Assembly: GCF_000292345.1 (NCBI RefSeq)
Contig: NZ_ALOU01000022.1
Span: forward strand, 1-64,000
Source: Cupriavidus sp. BIS7
GTDB taxonomy: Bacteria; Pseudomonadota; Gammaproteobacteria; Burkholderiales; Burkholderiaceae
DNA length: 64,000 nucleotides
Direction of reading: 5' to 3'
In this document: positions 1-10,409 of the stretch, piece after piece
How the letters are laid out: the number at the start of each line of letters is the position of its first letter
Position numbering within the stretch: position 1 is the stretch's first letter
The notes under the pieces: generated by a model
Told to the model about the DNA's origin: nothing
Seen by the model: only the letters and a program-made list of their open reading frames with translations
The model's database searches: none
Translations under genes and position numbers: made by a program

Positions 1-1
1 A

Positions 2-23
2 CTGTACGTTTATACAGTATAGT
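2..23 (+). promoter_or_regulatory. LexA (SOS) box with adjacent -10 element
   Basis: Positions 2-17 read CTGT, eight bases, ACAG, which is the proteobacterial LexA operator pattern with an AT-biased centre. TATAGT at 18-23 directly follows and could be the -10 of a promoter reading toward the UvrA-like gene, giving a leader of about 135 nt. The -35 would lie before the window, so the promoter cannot be completed. The box could also serve a divergent gene outside the window. The rest of 24-166 shows no further feature except a GAGGGA ribosome-binding site just before the TTG start. Confidence 0.6.
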
Positions 24-166
24 GACGCCTTAGCCGACACTGCCGACCCCAGGCTCCGTGCAAGACCCCACTGGACGCGTTGGATCCCGAATAGGGCATG
101 ATGGCGCATCGGCACCGCGCAAGACGCGTGCGAATCGAGCATAACTCATTGATTTGAGGGACTAAA

Positions 167-3100
167 TTGTCAGACCATGGCCTAATCCGCATTCGCGGCG
201 CCCGTCAGCACAATCTCAAGAATGTCGATCTCGACCTCCAAACGGGCCAGATGACCGTAGTGACCGGCCCTTCTGGCTCGGGGAAATCGAGCCTCGTGTT
301 CGACACGCTCTACGCCGAGGGCCAGCGCCGCTACGTCGAAACGTTCAGCGCCTATGCGCGGCAGTTCCTGGACCGCATGGACCGTCCGCAGGTGGACAAG
401 GTCGACGGCGTTCCGCCGGCAATCGCGATCGACCAGACCAACCCGGTGCGAAGCTCGCGATCCACGGTCGGCACGATGACCGAACTCAACGATCACCTGA
501 AACTGCTGTTCGCGCGTGCGTCGGAACTATTCGACCGGCAGACCGCGCTGCCCGTGCGGCATGACTCGCCGGAGACGATCTACGCCGAACTGGTGGCCCG
601 CACCGGCGCCGGCCAGCCGTTCGCCGATGCCCGCCTGGTGCTGACTTTCCCCGTCGAATTACCCGAATCGGCCACCGAGGATGAAGTCACGCAATGGCTA
701 TCCGTCAGCGGCTATACGCGCGTGCATGGGCAGCGCCTGGTGGAATCGCCCACCGGCAACCGCAAGATGCTTGACGTGGTGGCTGACCGCTTCCGCATTG
801 GTAACGTCGAGAAAGCCCGCGCGGTAGAGGCCATCGAGGCATCGCTGAAGCGTGGCAGTGGCCGCGTGAGCGTGCATGTGGTGACCGACGATGGCGAGGG
901 CCCGGTCTGGAAGTTCTCCACCGGCCTGCACAGCCCGGAAAGCGATATCCGCTATGCCGATCCGCAACCGGCGATGTTCTCGTTCAATTCCGCCTACGGC
1001 GCGTGCGATGCGTGCCGCGGCTTCGGGCGCGTGATCGGCGTCGATCTCGGGCTGGTGATCCCCGACGTCCGCAAATCGTTGCGCGATGGGGCGATCAAGC
1101 CAATGCAGACCCCGGCGTGGAAGGAATGCCAGGACGACCTGATGCGTTACGCCGCAAAGGCCGGCATTCCGCGCGACCTGCCGTGGAACCAGCTCAGCGA
1201 GGCCGAGCAGCACTGGGTGATCCACGGCTCGCCGGACTGGAACGGCCAGTGGAACAAGCAGTGGTACGGCGTGATGCGGTTCTTCAACTACCTGGAGTCG
1301 AAGGCCTACAAGATGCATATCCGGGTGTTGCTGTCGAAGTACCGCAGCTACACCCCGTGCGAAACCTGCGGCGGCGCCCGCCTCAAGACCGAGGCGCTGC
1401 TGTGGCGCCTGGGCAGTGCCGACAACGCCAATGCCGTGTTGCCGCAGGCAGATCGCTTTCTGCCACGTGGCGTGGACTGGGATCGCACACAGCTTGAATC
1501 GCTGCCCGGGCTGACCGTGCACGACCTGATGCTGATGCCGATTGCACGCATCCGCCGCTTCTTCGACGACCTGACGCTGCCTTCGGCCTTGCTTGATGAC
1601 GCGCTCAAGCTGCTGCTTGCCGAGGTCCGCACACGGCTCAAGTACCTGTGCGACGTTGGCCTGGGCTATCTCACGCTTGACCGCCAGAGCCGCACGCTTT
1701 CGGGCGGGGAGGTGCAGCGGATCAACCTGACCACCGCGCTTGGCACGTCGCTGGTCAATACGTTATTCGTACTGGACGAGCCAAGCATCGGCCTGCATCC
1801 ACGCGACCTGAACCGGATCGTGGAAGCCATGCATCGCCTGCGCGACGCTGGCAACACGCTGGTGGTGGTGGAGCATGACCCATCCGTGATGCTGGCCGCA
1901 GACCGCCTGATCGACATGGGGCCGGGGCCGGGCGAGCGCGGCGGGTCGATCATCTTCGACGGCACCCCCGAGAACATTCGCAAGACACCGACGCTGACCG
2001 GCGACTACCTTGGTGGGCGCCGCCGCGTGACCGATTCGTCGGACTGGAAAACGCGCGCGGTCGACGCCGATACCCCGAGGCTGGTGCTGGAAGGCGCCAG
2101 CGAGCACAACCTCAAGGACGTCAACGTCGAGATTCCGCTCAATCGCCTGGTATGCGTGACCGGCGTCTCTGGCTCGGGCAAGTCGACGCTGCTGCAGGAT
2201 GTGCTGCACCCGGCAATGGCACGCCATTTCGGCAAGGCCACCGAATCGCCGGGCGCCTACCGTGATCTGGTTGGCGCCGGGCAGGTTGACGACGTCGTGT
2301 TCGTCGACCAGTCACCGATTGGCAAGACCGCTCGTTCGAACCCGGCCAGCTACGTCGGGGCGTTCGATGAAATCCGCAAGCTGTTTGCCAAGGCTCCGCT
2401 GGCGCTGCAACGCGGTTACACGGCAGGCACGTTCAGTTTCAACTCCGGCGATGGCCGCTGCCCGACCTGCGGCGGTTCGGGGTTCGAGCACGTGGAGATG
2501 CAGTTCCTGTCGGACGTCTACCTGCGTTGCCCCGATTGCGACGGCACGCGCTATCGCGCCGAAGTGCTCGAGGTCAAGATCGAGCGCACCGCGCGCGGCC
2601 AGGCGCCGCGTGCATTGAGCGTGGCCGATGTGCTCGAACTTACTGTCAACGAGGCCACCGCGCTGTTTGAAAGCGACCCCGCCGTGCTGCGCGTTCTGGC
2701 GCCTATCGCCGACGTCGGCCTGGAGTACGTCAAGCTCGGCCAGCCCGTGCCCACGCTTTCCGGCGGCGAGGCGCAGCGCCTCAAGCTGGCCGGATTCCTT
2801 GCCGAGGCCGCGCAGGCCCAGCCAGTGAAGAACCGCAAGGCCGTGGTGCTGCCCAAACGGCTGTTCATGTTTGACGAGCCGACCACCGGCCTGCATTTCG
2901 ACGATATCGCCAAGCTCATGCGTGCGTTCGGCAAGCTGCTCGATGGTGGCCATTCGCTGATCGTGATCGAACATAACCTCGACGTGATCCGTGCTGCCGA
3001 CTGGATCGTCGATCTTGGCCCTGAAGGCGGCGATGCCGGTGGCCAGGTGGTCTGCGCCGGTACGCCTGCGCAAGTCAGGGCCTGTGCCGAATCGCACACG

Positions 3101-6028
3101 GGCCAGGCGCTGATCCACTATGACGCGGCACTCGGGGAAGCCGGCACGCTGGCCGCCGAACGCGCCGAGACTGCCGCACACGGCCTGCCGCTGCAGGCCG
3201 CGGTACAAGCGGCGAGGGCGCGCCGCGCCGTGGAAGGCGAGAATGTCGTACGCATTGTCAACGCGCACGAACACAACCTCAAGTCGCTCGACGTCGATAT
3301 TCCCCACGGCAAGTTCAACGTCATTACGGGCGTGTCGGGCTCGGGCAAATCGACGCTCGCGTTCGACATCCTGTTCCACGAGGGACAGCGCCGCTATCTG
3401 GAGTCGCTCAACGCCTACGCGCGCTCGATCGTGCAGCCGGCAGGGCGGCCCGAGGTGGATGCCGTGTACGGCATCCCGCCAACCGTGGCAATCGAGCAGC
3501 GGCTGTCGCGTGGCGGCCGCAAGAGTACCGTGGCCACCACGTCCGAGGTCTGGCATTTCCTGCGCCTGCTGTACGTCAAGCTCGGTATCCAGCATTGTGT
3601 CCATGACGGCGCGCCCGTGACGTCGCAGAGCCCCGCATCGATCGTGGCCCAGTTGCTGCGCGATCACCGCGGCGAGCACGTGGGCATGCTGGCGCCGCTG
3701 GTGGTCAACCGCAAGGGCGTCTATACAGATCTGGCCAAGTGGGCAAAGGCGCGCGGCAACACGCACCTGCGCGTCGATGGCGAGTTCCTGCCTGTCGATC
3801 CGTGGCCGCGCCTGGACCGCTTCCGCGAACACACGATCGAGCTGCCCGTCGGCGATATCGTGGTATCGCCAGACAACGAAGCGGAACTGCGGGCATTGCT
3901 TGAGCGAACGCTAGAACTCGGCAAGGGCGTGATGCACCTGCTGGCGCCGCTGGATGGGCTGCATGACGCCATGCAGGACGGCCAGCGCACGGGACACGTC
4001 GGGCAAACCAAGGTGTTCTCGACCAAGCGCGCCTGCCCGGTCTGCGGCACGAGCTACCCCGAGCTCGATCCGCGCATGTTCTCGTACAACAGCAAGCACG
4101 GCTGGTGCAATACCTGCGTCGGCACCGGGCTGGCCCTGACTCGCGAGCAACGCGCCGCATTCGACGACACCGTACTCGGCGGCGACGATCGCGGCCGCGA
4201 GCAGAGCCTGCCGTCGGAGGAGCAGGAACCGGAAGGCGTGGGCGATACGCCGTGCCCGGATTGCGCGGGCACGCGTCTCAATCCGGTGGCGCGCGCGGTC
4301 ACGTTCGATACGAATGCCATCACCGATGTCGCCCAATGGACGGTGTCCGATACACGCCGCTGGGTGGATGGCCTGACGCTGAAAGGCCGCGAAGCCGAGA
4401 TCGCACGCGACGTGGTGTCCGAGATCGCCAGCCGCCTGCAGTTCCTGGAGGAAGTCGGCCTGGGCTACCTGAGCCTGGACCGCGCCGCGCCGAGCCTGTC
4501 CGGCGGCGAGGCCCAGCGTATCCGTCTGGCCGCGCAGCTTGGCAGCAACCTGCAGGGCGTCTGCTATGTGCTGGACGAACCGACCATCGGCCTGCATCCG
4601 CGCGACAACCAGATCCTGCTCGATGCGCTGCGCAAGCTCGGCGACAAGGGCAACACGCTGGTGGTGGTGGAGCACGACGAAGACACGATCCGCCGCGCCG
4701 ACCACATCATCGACATTGGTCCCGGTGCGGGCAAACGCGGCGGGAGCCTGGTGGCGCAGGGTGGCGTGGAAGCGCTGGCCGCGGCCCGGGAATCCACCAC
4801 GGGCCGTTTCCTGGCCCACCCGATGACTCACCCGCTGCAGCCGCGGCGTCAGGTGAGGCCGGCACGCGCCGGCAAGGAAGCCGAGCCGCAGCAATGGCTG
4901 ACCGTCCACGGCGCCCATCTGCACAATCTGCGCGATGTCACGGCGCGGATTCCGCTGACGCGGCTGGTGGCCATTACCGGGGTGTCCGGCTCGGGCAAGT
5001 CCACGCTCGCACGCGACGTACTGATGACGAACCTGCTCGACGCCGTCGGCCGCTCGGTGATGTCGTCGCCGGCCACGCGCCGCGCACGGGCGGTGGCCGA
5101 GAAGGCGGGCAAGCCGACCGCCACGAAATCGCTCAGCGTTGAGCACGCATGGCATGGCTGCGAGTCGATCACCGGCTGGGAGGCTATCGACCGCGTGCTG
5201 GAAGTCGACCAGACGCCGATTGGCAAGACGCCGCGCTCGTGCCCGGCCACCTATATCGGCGTGTGGGACGCCATCCGCAAGATGTTCGCGGAGACGCTGG
5301 AGGCCAAGGCACGCGGCTACAGCGCGTCGCGCTTCTCGTTCAACACGGGCGAAGGGCGTTGCCCGGCCTGTGAGGGGCAGGGCGTGCGCACGATCGGCAT
5401 GAGCTTCCTGCCTGACGTGAAGGTGCCGTGCGACGTCTGCCATGGGCAGCGGTTCAATCCCGAAACGCTGGCTGTGACCTGGCGTGGCAAGAATATTGGC
5501 GAAGTGCTGACGATGGAGATCGATGAGGCCGTCGAGTTCTTCTCGGCCATCACGCAGATCGCGCATCCGTTGCAACTGATGAAGGATGTCGGCCTGGGCT
5601 ACCTGACGCTTGGCCAGCCGTCGCCAACGTTATCGGGCGGCGAGGCGCAGCGTATCAAGCTGGTTACCGAGCTGTCGAAGGTCCGCGACGACATCACGCG
5701 CCGCGGCCAGAAGGCCCCGCACACGTTGTATGTGCTGGACGAGCCCACGGTGGGGCTTCATATGGCCGACGTAGCGCGGCTGATCCGCGTGCTGCACCGC
5801 CTGACCGATGGGGGCCACAGTGTGGTGGTGATCGAGCACGATCTCGACGTGATCGCCGAGGCCGACTGGATTATCGATCTCGGGCCGGAGGGCGGTGCCA
5901 ACGGCGGCACGATTGTTAGCGCGGCAGATCCGGAGACGCTGTCAGGTACCCGGGCCAGCCACACGGGCGCCGCGCTGGTGCCGGTGCTCGCGCGCGTCGC
6001 GCGGGACGAGGCACGGGCAACGGGCTGA
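167..6028 (+). CDS. uvrA: Tandem double-length UvrA-like excinuclease ATPase
   Basis: UvrA recognises DNA damage with UvrB in nucleotide excision repair. This 1953-residue protein is about twice the usual ~940. It has four P-loops (GPSGSGKS near residue 34; GVSGSGKS near 665, 1054 and 1604) and four LSGGE signatures, so it is two UvrA copies in tandem. The first copy lacks the first CxxC of its N-terminal zinc module but keeps a long insertion domain. The second copy keeps the CPVC/CNTC pair but has only about 35 residues where the insertion domain should be. The start is TTG at 167, behind GAGGGA. Double-length UvrA proteins are known from beta- and gamma-proteobacteria. I infer that a normal uvrA exists elsewhere in the genome. 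Confidence 0.9.
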   Translation: MSDHGLIRIRGARQHNLKNVDLDLQTGQMTVVTGPSGSGKSSLVFDTLYAEGQRRYVETFSAYARQFLDRMDRPQVDKVDGVPPAIAIDQTNPVRSSRSTVGTMTELNDHLKLLFARASELFDRQTALPVRHDSPETIYAELVARTGAGQPFADARLVLTFPVELPESATEDEVTQWLSVSGYTRVHGQRLVESPTGNRKMLDVVADRFRIGNVEKARAVEAIEASLKRGSGRVSVHVVTDDGEGPVWKFSTGLHSPESDIRYADPQPAMFSFNSAYGACDACRGFGRVIGVDLGLVIPDVRKSLRDGAIKPMQTPAWKECQDDLMRYAAKAGIPRDLPWNQLSEAEQHWVIHGSPDWNGQWNKQWYGVMRFFNYLESKAYKMHIRVLLSKYRSYTPCETCGGARLKTEALLWRLGSADNANAVLPQADRFLPRGVDWDRTQLESLPGLTVHDLMLMPIARIRRFFDDLTLPSALLDDALKLLLAEVRTRLKYLCDVGLGYLTLDRQSRTLSGGEVQRINLTTALGTSLVNTLFVLDEPSIGLHPRDLNRIVEAMHRLRDAGNTLVVVEHDPSVMLAADRLIDMGPGPGERGGSIIFDGTPENIRKTPTLTGDYLGGRRRVTDSSDWKTRAVDADTPRLVLEGASEHNLKDVNVEIPLNRLVCVTGVSGSGKSTLLQDVLHPAMARHFGKATESPGAYRDLVGAGQVDDVVFVDQSPIGKTARSNPASYVGAFDEIRKLFAKAPLALQRGYTAGTFSFNSGDGRCPTCGGSGFEHVEMQFLSDVYLRCPDCDGTRYRAEVLEVKIERTARGQAPRALSVADVLELTVNEATALFESDPAVLRVLAPIADVGLEYVKLGQPVPTLSGGEAQRLKLAGFLAEAAQAQPVKNRKAVVLPKRLFMFDEPTTGLHFDDIAKLMRAFGKLLDGGHSLIVIEHNLDVIRAADWIVDLGPEGGDAGGQVVCAGTPAQVRACAESHTGQALIHYDAALGEAGTLAAERAETAAHGLPLQAAVQAARARRAVEGENVVRIVNAHEHNLKSLDVDIPHGKFNVITGVSGSGKSTLAFDILFHEGQRRYLESLNAYARSIVQPAGRPEVDAVYGIPPTVAIEQRLSRGGRKSTVATTSEVWHFLRLLYVKLGIQHCVHDGAPVTSQSPASIVAQLLRDHRGEHVGMLAPLVVNRKGVYTDLAKWAKARGNTHLRVDGEFLPVDPWPRLDRFREHTIELPVGDIVVSPDNEAELRALLERTLELGKGVMHLLAPLDGLHDAMQDGQRTGHVGQTKVFSTKRACPVCGTSYPELDPRMFSYNSKHGWCNTCVGTGLALTREQRAAFDDTVLGGDDRGREQSLPSEEQEPEGVGDTPCPDCAGTRLNPVARAVTFDTNAITDVAQWTVSDTRRWVDGLTLKGREAEIARDVVSEIASRLQFLEEVGLGYLSLDRAAPSLSGGEAQRIRLAAQLGSNLQGVCYVLDEPTIGLHPRDNQILLDALRKLGDKGNTLVVVEHDEDTIRRADHIIDIGPGAGKRGGSLVAQGGVEALAAARESTTGRFLAHPMTHPLQPRRQVRPARAGKEAEPQQWLTVHGAHLHNLRDVTARIPLTRLVAITGVSGSGKSTLARDVLMTNLLDAVGRSVMSSPATRRARAVAEKAGKPTATKSLSVEHAWHGCESITGWEAIDRVLEVDQTPIGKTPRSCPATYIGVWDAIRKMFAETLEAKARGYSASRFSFNTGEGRCPACEGQGVRTIGMSFLPDVKVPCDVCHGQRFNPETLAVTWRGKNIGEVLTMEIDEAVEFFSAITQIAHPLQLMKDVGLGYLTLGQPSPTLSGGEAQRIKLVTELSKVRDDITRRGQKAPHTLYVLDEPTVGLHMADVARLIRVLHRLTDGGHSVVVIEHDLDVIAEADWIIDLGPEGGANGGTIVSAADPETLSGTRASHTGAALVPVLARVARDEARATG

Positions 6029-6120
6029 CCAGGACGAGCTGACCAGAACGAGCTGACCAAAAAGGGCCGACTACAGCGGCCTGATTAGCGTGACTTCGGT
6101 CTGATTAGCGCGACTTCGGT
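6025..6120. repeat. Short tandem repeats between the uvrA-like and tetR stops
   Basis: Three 14-bp units beginning CTGACCA lie at 6025-6038, 6039-6052 and 6053-6066. Two 20-bp units beginning CTGATTAGCG lie at 6081-6100 and 6101-6120 and differ at one base. The first array starts at the uvrA stop codon. The second runs into the 3' end of the TetR gene. They look like slippage products at a convergent gene junction. Confidence 0.6.
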
Positions 6121-6845
6121 GACTTGCGCGGTGGCGGCCCCTGGAGCGCCGCCGCGCAGAAGTCGATCAGTTCTCCCACGGGCGGCTCGGTACGCGACCG
6201 TTTCCCGCGTTCACGCACCCAGTGAGCCAGCGAGTAGACCACCGTGTCCAGGAACCAGACCATGCGCAGCTTCATCACCTCGCGCGGCACGTTCGGACAA
6301 AGCTGGAAGATGTGCTCCCGCACACGGTACAGGGCGCTCATTGCCGTCCGGTCGACCAGCCCCTTGTTGAGCAGGCTGGGGCTGAACGTGGTCTGGGCCA
6401 GTACCTGCAGGTAGTTGGTGCCCCAGTCCGTGCGCAGCACCACGTCGACGAGCGGGAGAATCGTGGCTTCCGCCACGTCGTGAATGTCGATGGCTTGTCC
6501 ACGCTGCTCCAGCGCATCGAGATATTCGTTGCGAATCCTGTTGATCTGATGCAGGCGGCGGTTGAGCAGATGGCTCACCAGCGCCTCGCGCGAGCCGAAG
6601 TGATAGTGCAGGGCGGATCGATTTTTCTGGCCGCTTTCCACCACGATCTGCCGCAGCGCCACCTGTTCCACACCCTGTTCGGCAAATAGCCTTTCAGCGA
6701 TTTCCAGAATCCGCCGTGCGGTATCGGTCAGCCCGTCGTCTTCCTCGGCGGCTGCGGCCCGCATGCTTGCATTTGTCCTGGCCTTGCCATGCGCGGGGGG
6801 CTGGTGCTCGTCGACGATCACGGCGCGCGCTTGCTTGAGCTTCAT
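6105..6845 (-). CDS. TetR-family transcriptional regulator
   Basis: A 246-residue DNA-binding regulator. The TetR helix-turn-helix is seen in the stretch ILEIAERLFAEQGVEQ through SALHYHFGSREALV. The C-terminal half would be the ligand-binding/dimerisation domain. The ATG at 6845 is preceded by GGCAGGAC and was chosen over an upstream in-frame ATG at 7004, whose extra 53 residues look unlike the family. It is divergent from the porin gene and may control it. The ligand is unknown. Confidence 0.85.
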   Translation of the reverse strand: MKLKQARAVIVDEHQPPAHGKARTNASMRAAAAEEDDGLTDTARRILEIAERLFAEQGVEQVALRQIVVESGQKNRSALHYHFGSREALVSHLLNRRLHQINRIRNEYLDALEQRGQAIDIHDVAEATILPLVDVVLRTDWGTNYLQVLAQTTFSPSLLNKGLVDRTAMSALYRVREHIFQLCPNVPREVMKLRMVWFLDTVVYSLAHWVRERGKRSRTEPPVGELIDFCAAALQGPPPRKSPKSR

Positions 6846-7155
6846 CAGAAATGTCCTGCCGTTCCCTTGGGGGCTTGCTGTTTGCTGTTGGATGGGTGGA
6901 AGCCCCGCAAGGATACGGAAAAATCCGATGTCCGACATCCGCGCGGCGTCGAAATTCGTCCAAATGTGCCCGCACCTGGGGAAAGCCCTAACTATCTGAA
7001 CCACCGAATGCCATTAGCCTTCGTCGCTGTCGATTTAATACGAGAGATTAAATGACGCCGCGATCGGGAGATCGCACCTCATGGCGCAGGGCGTGGAGAC
7101 CCGCCGGCGCCATGGGGCACCACACGGGAACACCAGAGGACGGGAAGTACACAAG
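6846..7155. promoter_or_regulatory. Divergent tetR/porin intergenic region with inverted repeat
   Basis: This 310-bp gap should hold both promoters. ATTTAAT (7033-7039) and ATTAAAT (7047-7053) form a perfect 7-bp inverted repeat with a 7-nt spacer in an AT-rich patch. Its geometry suits a dimeric regulator such as the adjacent TetR protein. No other clear feature is visible. Confidence 0.4.
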
Positions 7156-8313
7156 ATGAAGAAGACGCTGTTCGCCGCGATTGCCGGCGCGCTGCTTGCG
7201 CAAGGGGCGCAAGCGCAATCGTCCGTGACGCTCTATGGCGTCGTGACGACTAGCATCCAGTACGTGAACCACGTACAGAACACCAGCAATGGCGTGCTGG
7301 CGCCCGGCAGCGGCTCGGCCGTGTTCATGAACTCATCGGGCATTGCACAGTCCCGTTTCGGCCTGCGTGGCACCGAGGATCTCGGCGGCGGGCTCCAGAG
7401 CCTGTTCGTGCTGGAGAACCAGTTCAACACCGACAACGGGCAAATGGGCCTCGGCGGCCTGCTGTTCGGGCGCCAGGCCTTCGTGGGGCTGCAGAACCAG
7501 TGGGGCAAGCTGACGTTCGGCCGCCAGTACACGTCGGCGTTCCTGACCATGGGCAGCTTCACACCCGTGGCCTACGCGCCGGAGTTCGAGCCCGTGGTCG
7601 GCATTGCCGGGCCGAACTTCCGCGAGAACAACATGGTGCAGTACCAGGGTGCGTTCGGGCCGGTTACGCTGATGACGCACTGGTCGTTCGGCGAGCGCAC
7701 CGGGACGTTTGCAGCCGGTTCCGCGTACGGCGTGGGCGCCGCGTACCAGTCCGGCCCGTTCGGCATTGCCGCAGCGTATGACGAAGTCAAGACGCTCAAC
7801 GTGGCGCAGGCCACCGGCGCATCCGGGTCCAACGACTACGGCCGCGACATGCGCGCGATGTTCGCGGGCAGCTACAGGCTTGGGCCAGTCAAGATGGTTG
7901 CCGGTTATCGCTGGGGCAATTCGGTCGCGCCTTCCACGGGTACGCCAACGCTGCTGCCGCACCGTGACAACATGTACTGGGCTGGCCTGTCCTGGGATGC
8001 CACGGCGGCGCTGCGCCTGACCGCCGCGTATTACTACGACGACATCAAGGACGCGACGATTGGCGGCGTTCATGTCAACCCGAAGAATCCGCAGCAGTAC
8101 CTCGCGCTGGCCGACTACAACCTGTCCAAGCGCACCGACTTGTTCTTCGCTGTTGTGTACGCGCGCAACGCGTCGCTGAACTGGGACAACATTTCGTATC
8201 TGCCGAATGGCCAGTCCGTCGGGTATCTGCCATCGACGTCGCAGGTCTACTACAAGACGCCCGGCGCCAGCGGCCAGACCGGCGTGTCGCTGGGACTGCG
8301 TCACATCTTCTGA
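7156..8313 (+). CDS. Gram-negative porin (trimeric outer-membrane channel)
   Basis: A 385-residue outer-membrane porin of the family common in Burkholderiales (OmpC-like, 16-stranded). It begins with a clear Sec signal peptide (MKKTLFAAIAGALLAQGAQA, cleavage before QSS). Typical porin strands follow, such as SSVTLYGVV and SRFGLRGTEDLGGG, and it ends in a terminal Phe (LGLRHIF) as expected for BAM recognition. The start at 7156 follows AGAGGACGGGAAG and places the signal peptide at the N-terminus; a longer reading from 7081 would bury it. A strong terminator follows. Confidence 0.93.
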   Translation: MKKTLFAAIAGALLAQGAQAQSSVTLYGVVTTSIQYVNHVQNTSNGVLAPGSGSAVFMNSSGIAQSRFGLRGTEDLGGGLQSLFVLENQFNTDNGQMGLGGLLFGRQAFVGLQNQWGKLTFGRQYTSAFLTMGSFTPVAYAPEFEPVVGIAGPNFRENNMVQYQGAFGPVTLMTHWSFGERTGTFAAGSAYGVGAAYQSGPFGIAAAYDEVKTLNVAQATGASGSNDYGRDMRAMFAGSYRLGPVKMVAGYRWGNSVAPSTGTPTLLPHRDNMYWAGLSWDATAALRLTAAYYYDDIKDATIGGVHVNPKNPQQYLALADYNLSKRTDLFFAVVYARNASLNWDNISYLPNGQSVGYLPSTSQVYYKTPGASGQTGVSLGLRHIF

Positions 8314-8364
8314 GTTGCCGAGGGAGGTGCCGGCGCGGTGCTCCACTACGCGCGCAGGCATTCT

Positions 8365-8397
8365 GGCGCCGCAATCGACGTTGCGGCGCCTTTTTTA
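8365..8397 (+). terminator. Rho-independent terminator after the porin gene
   Basis: A perfect 10-bp stem GGCGCCGCAA / TTGCGGCGCC (8365-8374 and 8381-8390) with a 6-nt loop is followed by six T residues. It lies about 50 bp past the porin stop. Confidence 0.92.
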
Positions 8398-8463
8398 TTT
8401 GTCGGGGCCAGCCACAGCCGGCGCCGTCATCGTCCGATTCTGCTGAACGTAGGTATCATCACC

Positions 8464-9027
8464 ATGTTTACGCCAAAGGGTCCGGACGACATGCAACGCA
8501 AGACTTTCCGCAATATGCAATGCCCGATTGCCCGCAGCCTCGAACGAGTCGGCGAGTGGTGGAGCATCCTGATTCTGCGCGATGCGTTCTATGGCACGAA
8601 GCGCTTCGATGAATTCCAGCGCAATCTTGATATTGCGCCGAACATGCTGACACGCCGGCTGAACGGGCTTGTCGAAGAGGGGCTGCTGGAAAAGCGCCAG
8701 TACTCGGAACGCCCGCCGCGCTACGAGTATGTACTGACCGAATGCGGTCGCGATTTCCGCCCGGTGCTGTTGTCGCTGCTGGCGTGGGGCAATCGCAATT
8801 TCGCTCCGGAAGGGCCGAGCGTGCAGATCGTGGACCGCGATACCGGAAAGGTCGTGGAGCCGCTGCTGGTCGATGCGGAGAATGGCGAGCCGCTGCAAAT
8901 GGGGCGGCGGCATGTGGTCAGGGCAGGGCCTGCGGCCGACGATCGCACGCGCGCGCGACTCTCGTCGGCCGCTTCTCATATGACAACATCCGCCCCGCAT
9001 GTGCAGGAAGCGGGTCGCATCGAGTGA
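8464..9027 (+). CDS. HxlR-family winged-helix regulator
   Basis: A 187-residue MarR/HxlR-type regulator. The diagnostic stretch CPIARSLERVGEWWSILILRD is followed by FDEFQRNLDIAPNMLTRRLN (recognition helix) and the wing EYVLTECGRD. About 55 residues extend past the usual HxlR domain. ATG at 8491 (178 residues, AAGGG upstream) is an equally good or better start. The target and inducer are not evident; the family often senses aldehydes or redox stress. Confidence 0.88.
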   Translation: MFTPKGPDDMQRKTFRNMQCPIARSLERVGEWWSILILRDAFYGTKRFDEFQRNLDIAPNMLTRRLNGLVEEGLLEKRQYSERPPRYEYVLTECGRDFRPVLLSLLAWGNRNFAPEGPSVQIVDRDTGKVVEPLLVDAENGEPLQMGRRHVVRAGPAADDRTRARLSSAASHMTTSAPHVQEAGRIE

Positions 9028-9130
9028 CGATCGCCAGACTGCCAGGTTGCTCCGGAGGCATTTCTGACATAGAGTCGTTGCACTAGCACCCGTTCTCCGA
9101 CGGTTTCCCGCCGACTCCGGACACGACCTG

Positions 9131-9541
9131 ATGCCACGTCTTTCCTACCCGTGCCTGATCCTGGCCGCACTGCTCGCGGCCTGTACCACCACGCCGATGC
9201 CACCGCCCGCGCCACCGCAGCGCATGCCTTCCACCTCCGTATCGCCACCGCCGGCCACGTATGGCGGCGGGGTCAGTCGCGCCCAGATGGAGGCCGCCGG
9301 CAATGCCTGCGAAAAAACGGTGGCCAATGCGGTCAAGAATCGCTACCCGCAACCGGGCAGCGTGATGATGATGCCGGACCGCGAACGGATCTTTCAGCAA
9401 TCGGGCACGCAGGCCGGTGTGAGCGGTGAGGGTACTTTCGAGCCAGACGGCAGTGAAGAAAGCATGTCGTTCCGCTACACGTGCCTCTACAACACCCGCA
9501 CGAATCGTGTCGATGACGTGCAGATGCGGTACGGCCAGTAG
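9131..9541 (+). CDS. Small predicted lipoprotein, unknown function
   Basis: A 136-residue protein with a short signal ending in the lipobox LLAAC (Cys near residue 18), then a Pro-rich linker (TTTPMPPPAPPQ) and a compact C-terminal domain with two cysteines that could pair. I do not recognise the family. It resembles small envelope lipoproteins of Burkholderiales. Lipidation is inferred from the lipobox only. Confidence 0.75.
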   Translation: MPRLSYPCLILAALLAACTTTPMPPPAPPQRMPSTSVSPPPATYGGGVSRAQMEAAGNACEKTVANAVKNRYPQPGSVMMMPDRERIFQQSGTQAGVSGEGTFEPDGSEESMSFRYTCLYNTRTNRVDDVQMRYGQ

Positions 9542-9562
9542 TACTGGCGCCGACTCCCGCGC

Positions 9563-10306
9563 CTAGATCATCCCGCCGTTTGCGCGCAGCACCTGGCCAT
9601 TGACCCACGCACCATCGGGGCCGGCCAGGAAAGACACCACAGCGGCGATATCCTCTGGCGTGCCCAGCCTCTCCAGCGGATTCAGCTTCGCCAGGCGATC
9701 GATCAGTTCTGGCGACTTGCCATCGAGGAACAGGTCGGTAGCGGTTGGACCGGGCGCCACCGCGTTGACCGTAATGCCGCGTCCGCGCATCTCCTTGCTC
9801 AATACTGCCGTCATCGCCTCCACGGCAGCCTTCGATGCGGCGTAGATGCCGTACTGCTCCGTGCGCAGGCCGATCACGCTGGTAGAGAAATTGATGATCC
9901 GGCCGCCGTGCCGCAAGCGCTGCGCTGCTTCCCGCATGCCGTGATAGGCGCCTTTCAGATTGATGCCCATTACGCGATCGAACATCGCGTCATCGGACTC
10001 CGCAATCGAGCCGAGCAACATGATGCCCGCGTTGTTGACAACGACGTCGATCCTGCCGAGGGCGGCTTCCGTGGCATCGAACAGCCGCGATACGGCCGCA
10101 GCGTCTCCAACGTCGGCCTGCACAGGCATGGCCCGCCCGCCGCCCGCTTCAATCTTGCGCGCCAGCGCCGTGGCGGCGGCAGCGTCATTTGCGAAATTGA
10201 TGGCGACTGCAAGGCCGTCGCGGGCCAGCCGCTCCGCAATGGCCGCGCCAATGCCGCGCGACGCGCCGGTAACAATGGCAACACGGTGTCGGTTCTGCAT
10301 TTCCAT
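9563..10306 (-). CDS. SDR-family NAD(P)-dependent oxidoreductase
   Basis: A 247-residue classical short-chain dehydrogenase/reductase. It shows the TGASRGIG nucleotide-binding motif near the N-terminus, NNAG, a catalytic Ser, and YAASK (Tyr and Lys of the active site). The C-terminal end WVNGQVLRANGGMI is typical of the FabG-like group. The ATG at 10306 lies behind GAGGAATGTC. The gene is divergent from a LysR regulator that probably controls it. The substrate is unknown. Confidence 0.92.
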   Translation of the reverse strand: MEMQNRHRVAIVTGASRGIGAAIAERLARDGLAVAINFANDAAAATALARKIEAGGGRAMPVQADVGDAAAVSRLFDATEAALGRIDVVVNNAGIMLLGSIAESDDAMFDRVMGINLKGAYHGMREAAQRLRHGGRIINFSTSVIGLRTEQYGIYAASKAAVEAMTAVLSKEMRGRGITVNAVAPGPTATDLFLDGKSPELIDRLAKLNPLERLGTPEDIAAVVSFLAGPDGAWVNGQVLRANGGMI

Positions 10307-10374
10307 GACATTCCTCGGTGAATCGTGATTTGGTGAGGAAACGATAGACCTTACGCTGTGGCAGATAAATGGGC

Positions 10375-10401
10375 AAAATTCGGCATCAGAATTCGAATTT
10401 T
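10375..10401. promoter_or_regulatory. LysR-type operator candidate
   Basis: AAAATTCG (10375-10382) and CGAATTTT (10394-10401) form a perfect 8-bp inverted repeat with an 11-nt spacer, the T-N11-A geometry of LysR recognition sites. It lies between the divergent SDR and lysR-family starts, just upstream of the regulator ATG, as expected for autoregulation. Confidence 0.6.
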
Positions 10402-10409
10402 CGGACAAT

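Noticed and set aside
3911-5575. Long minus-strand open frame within the uvrA-like gene
   Set aside because: Composition is Arg/His/Gln-rich and motif-free, typical of the reverse frame of a GC-rich gene.
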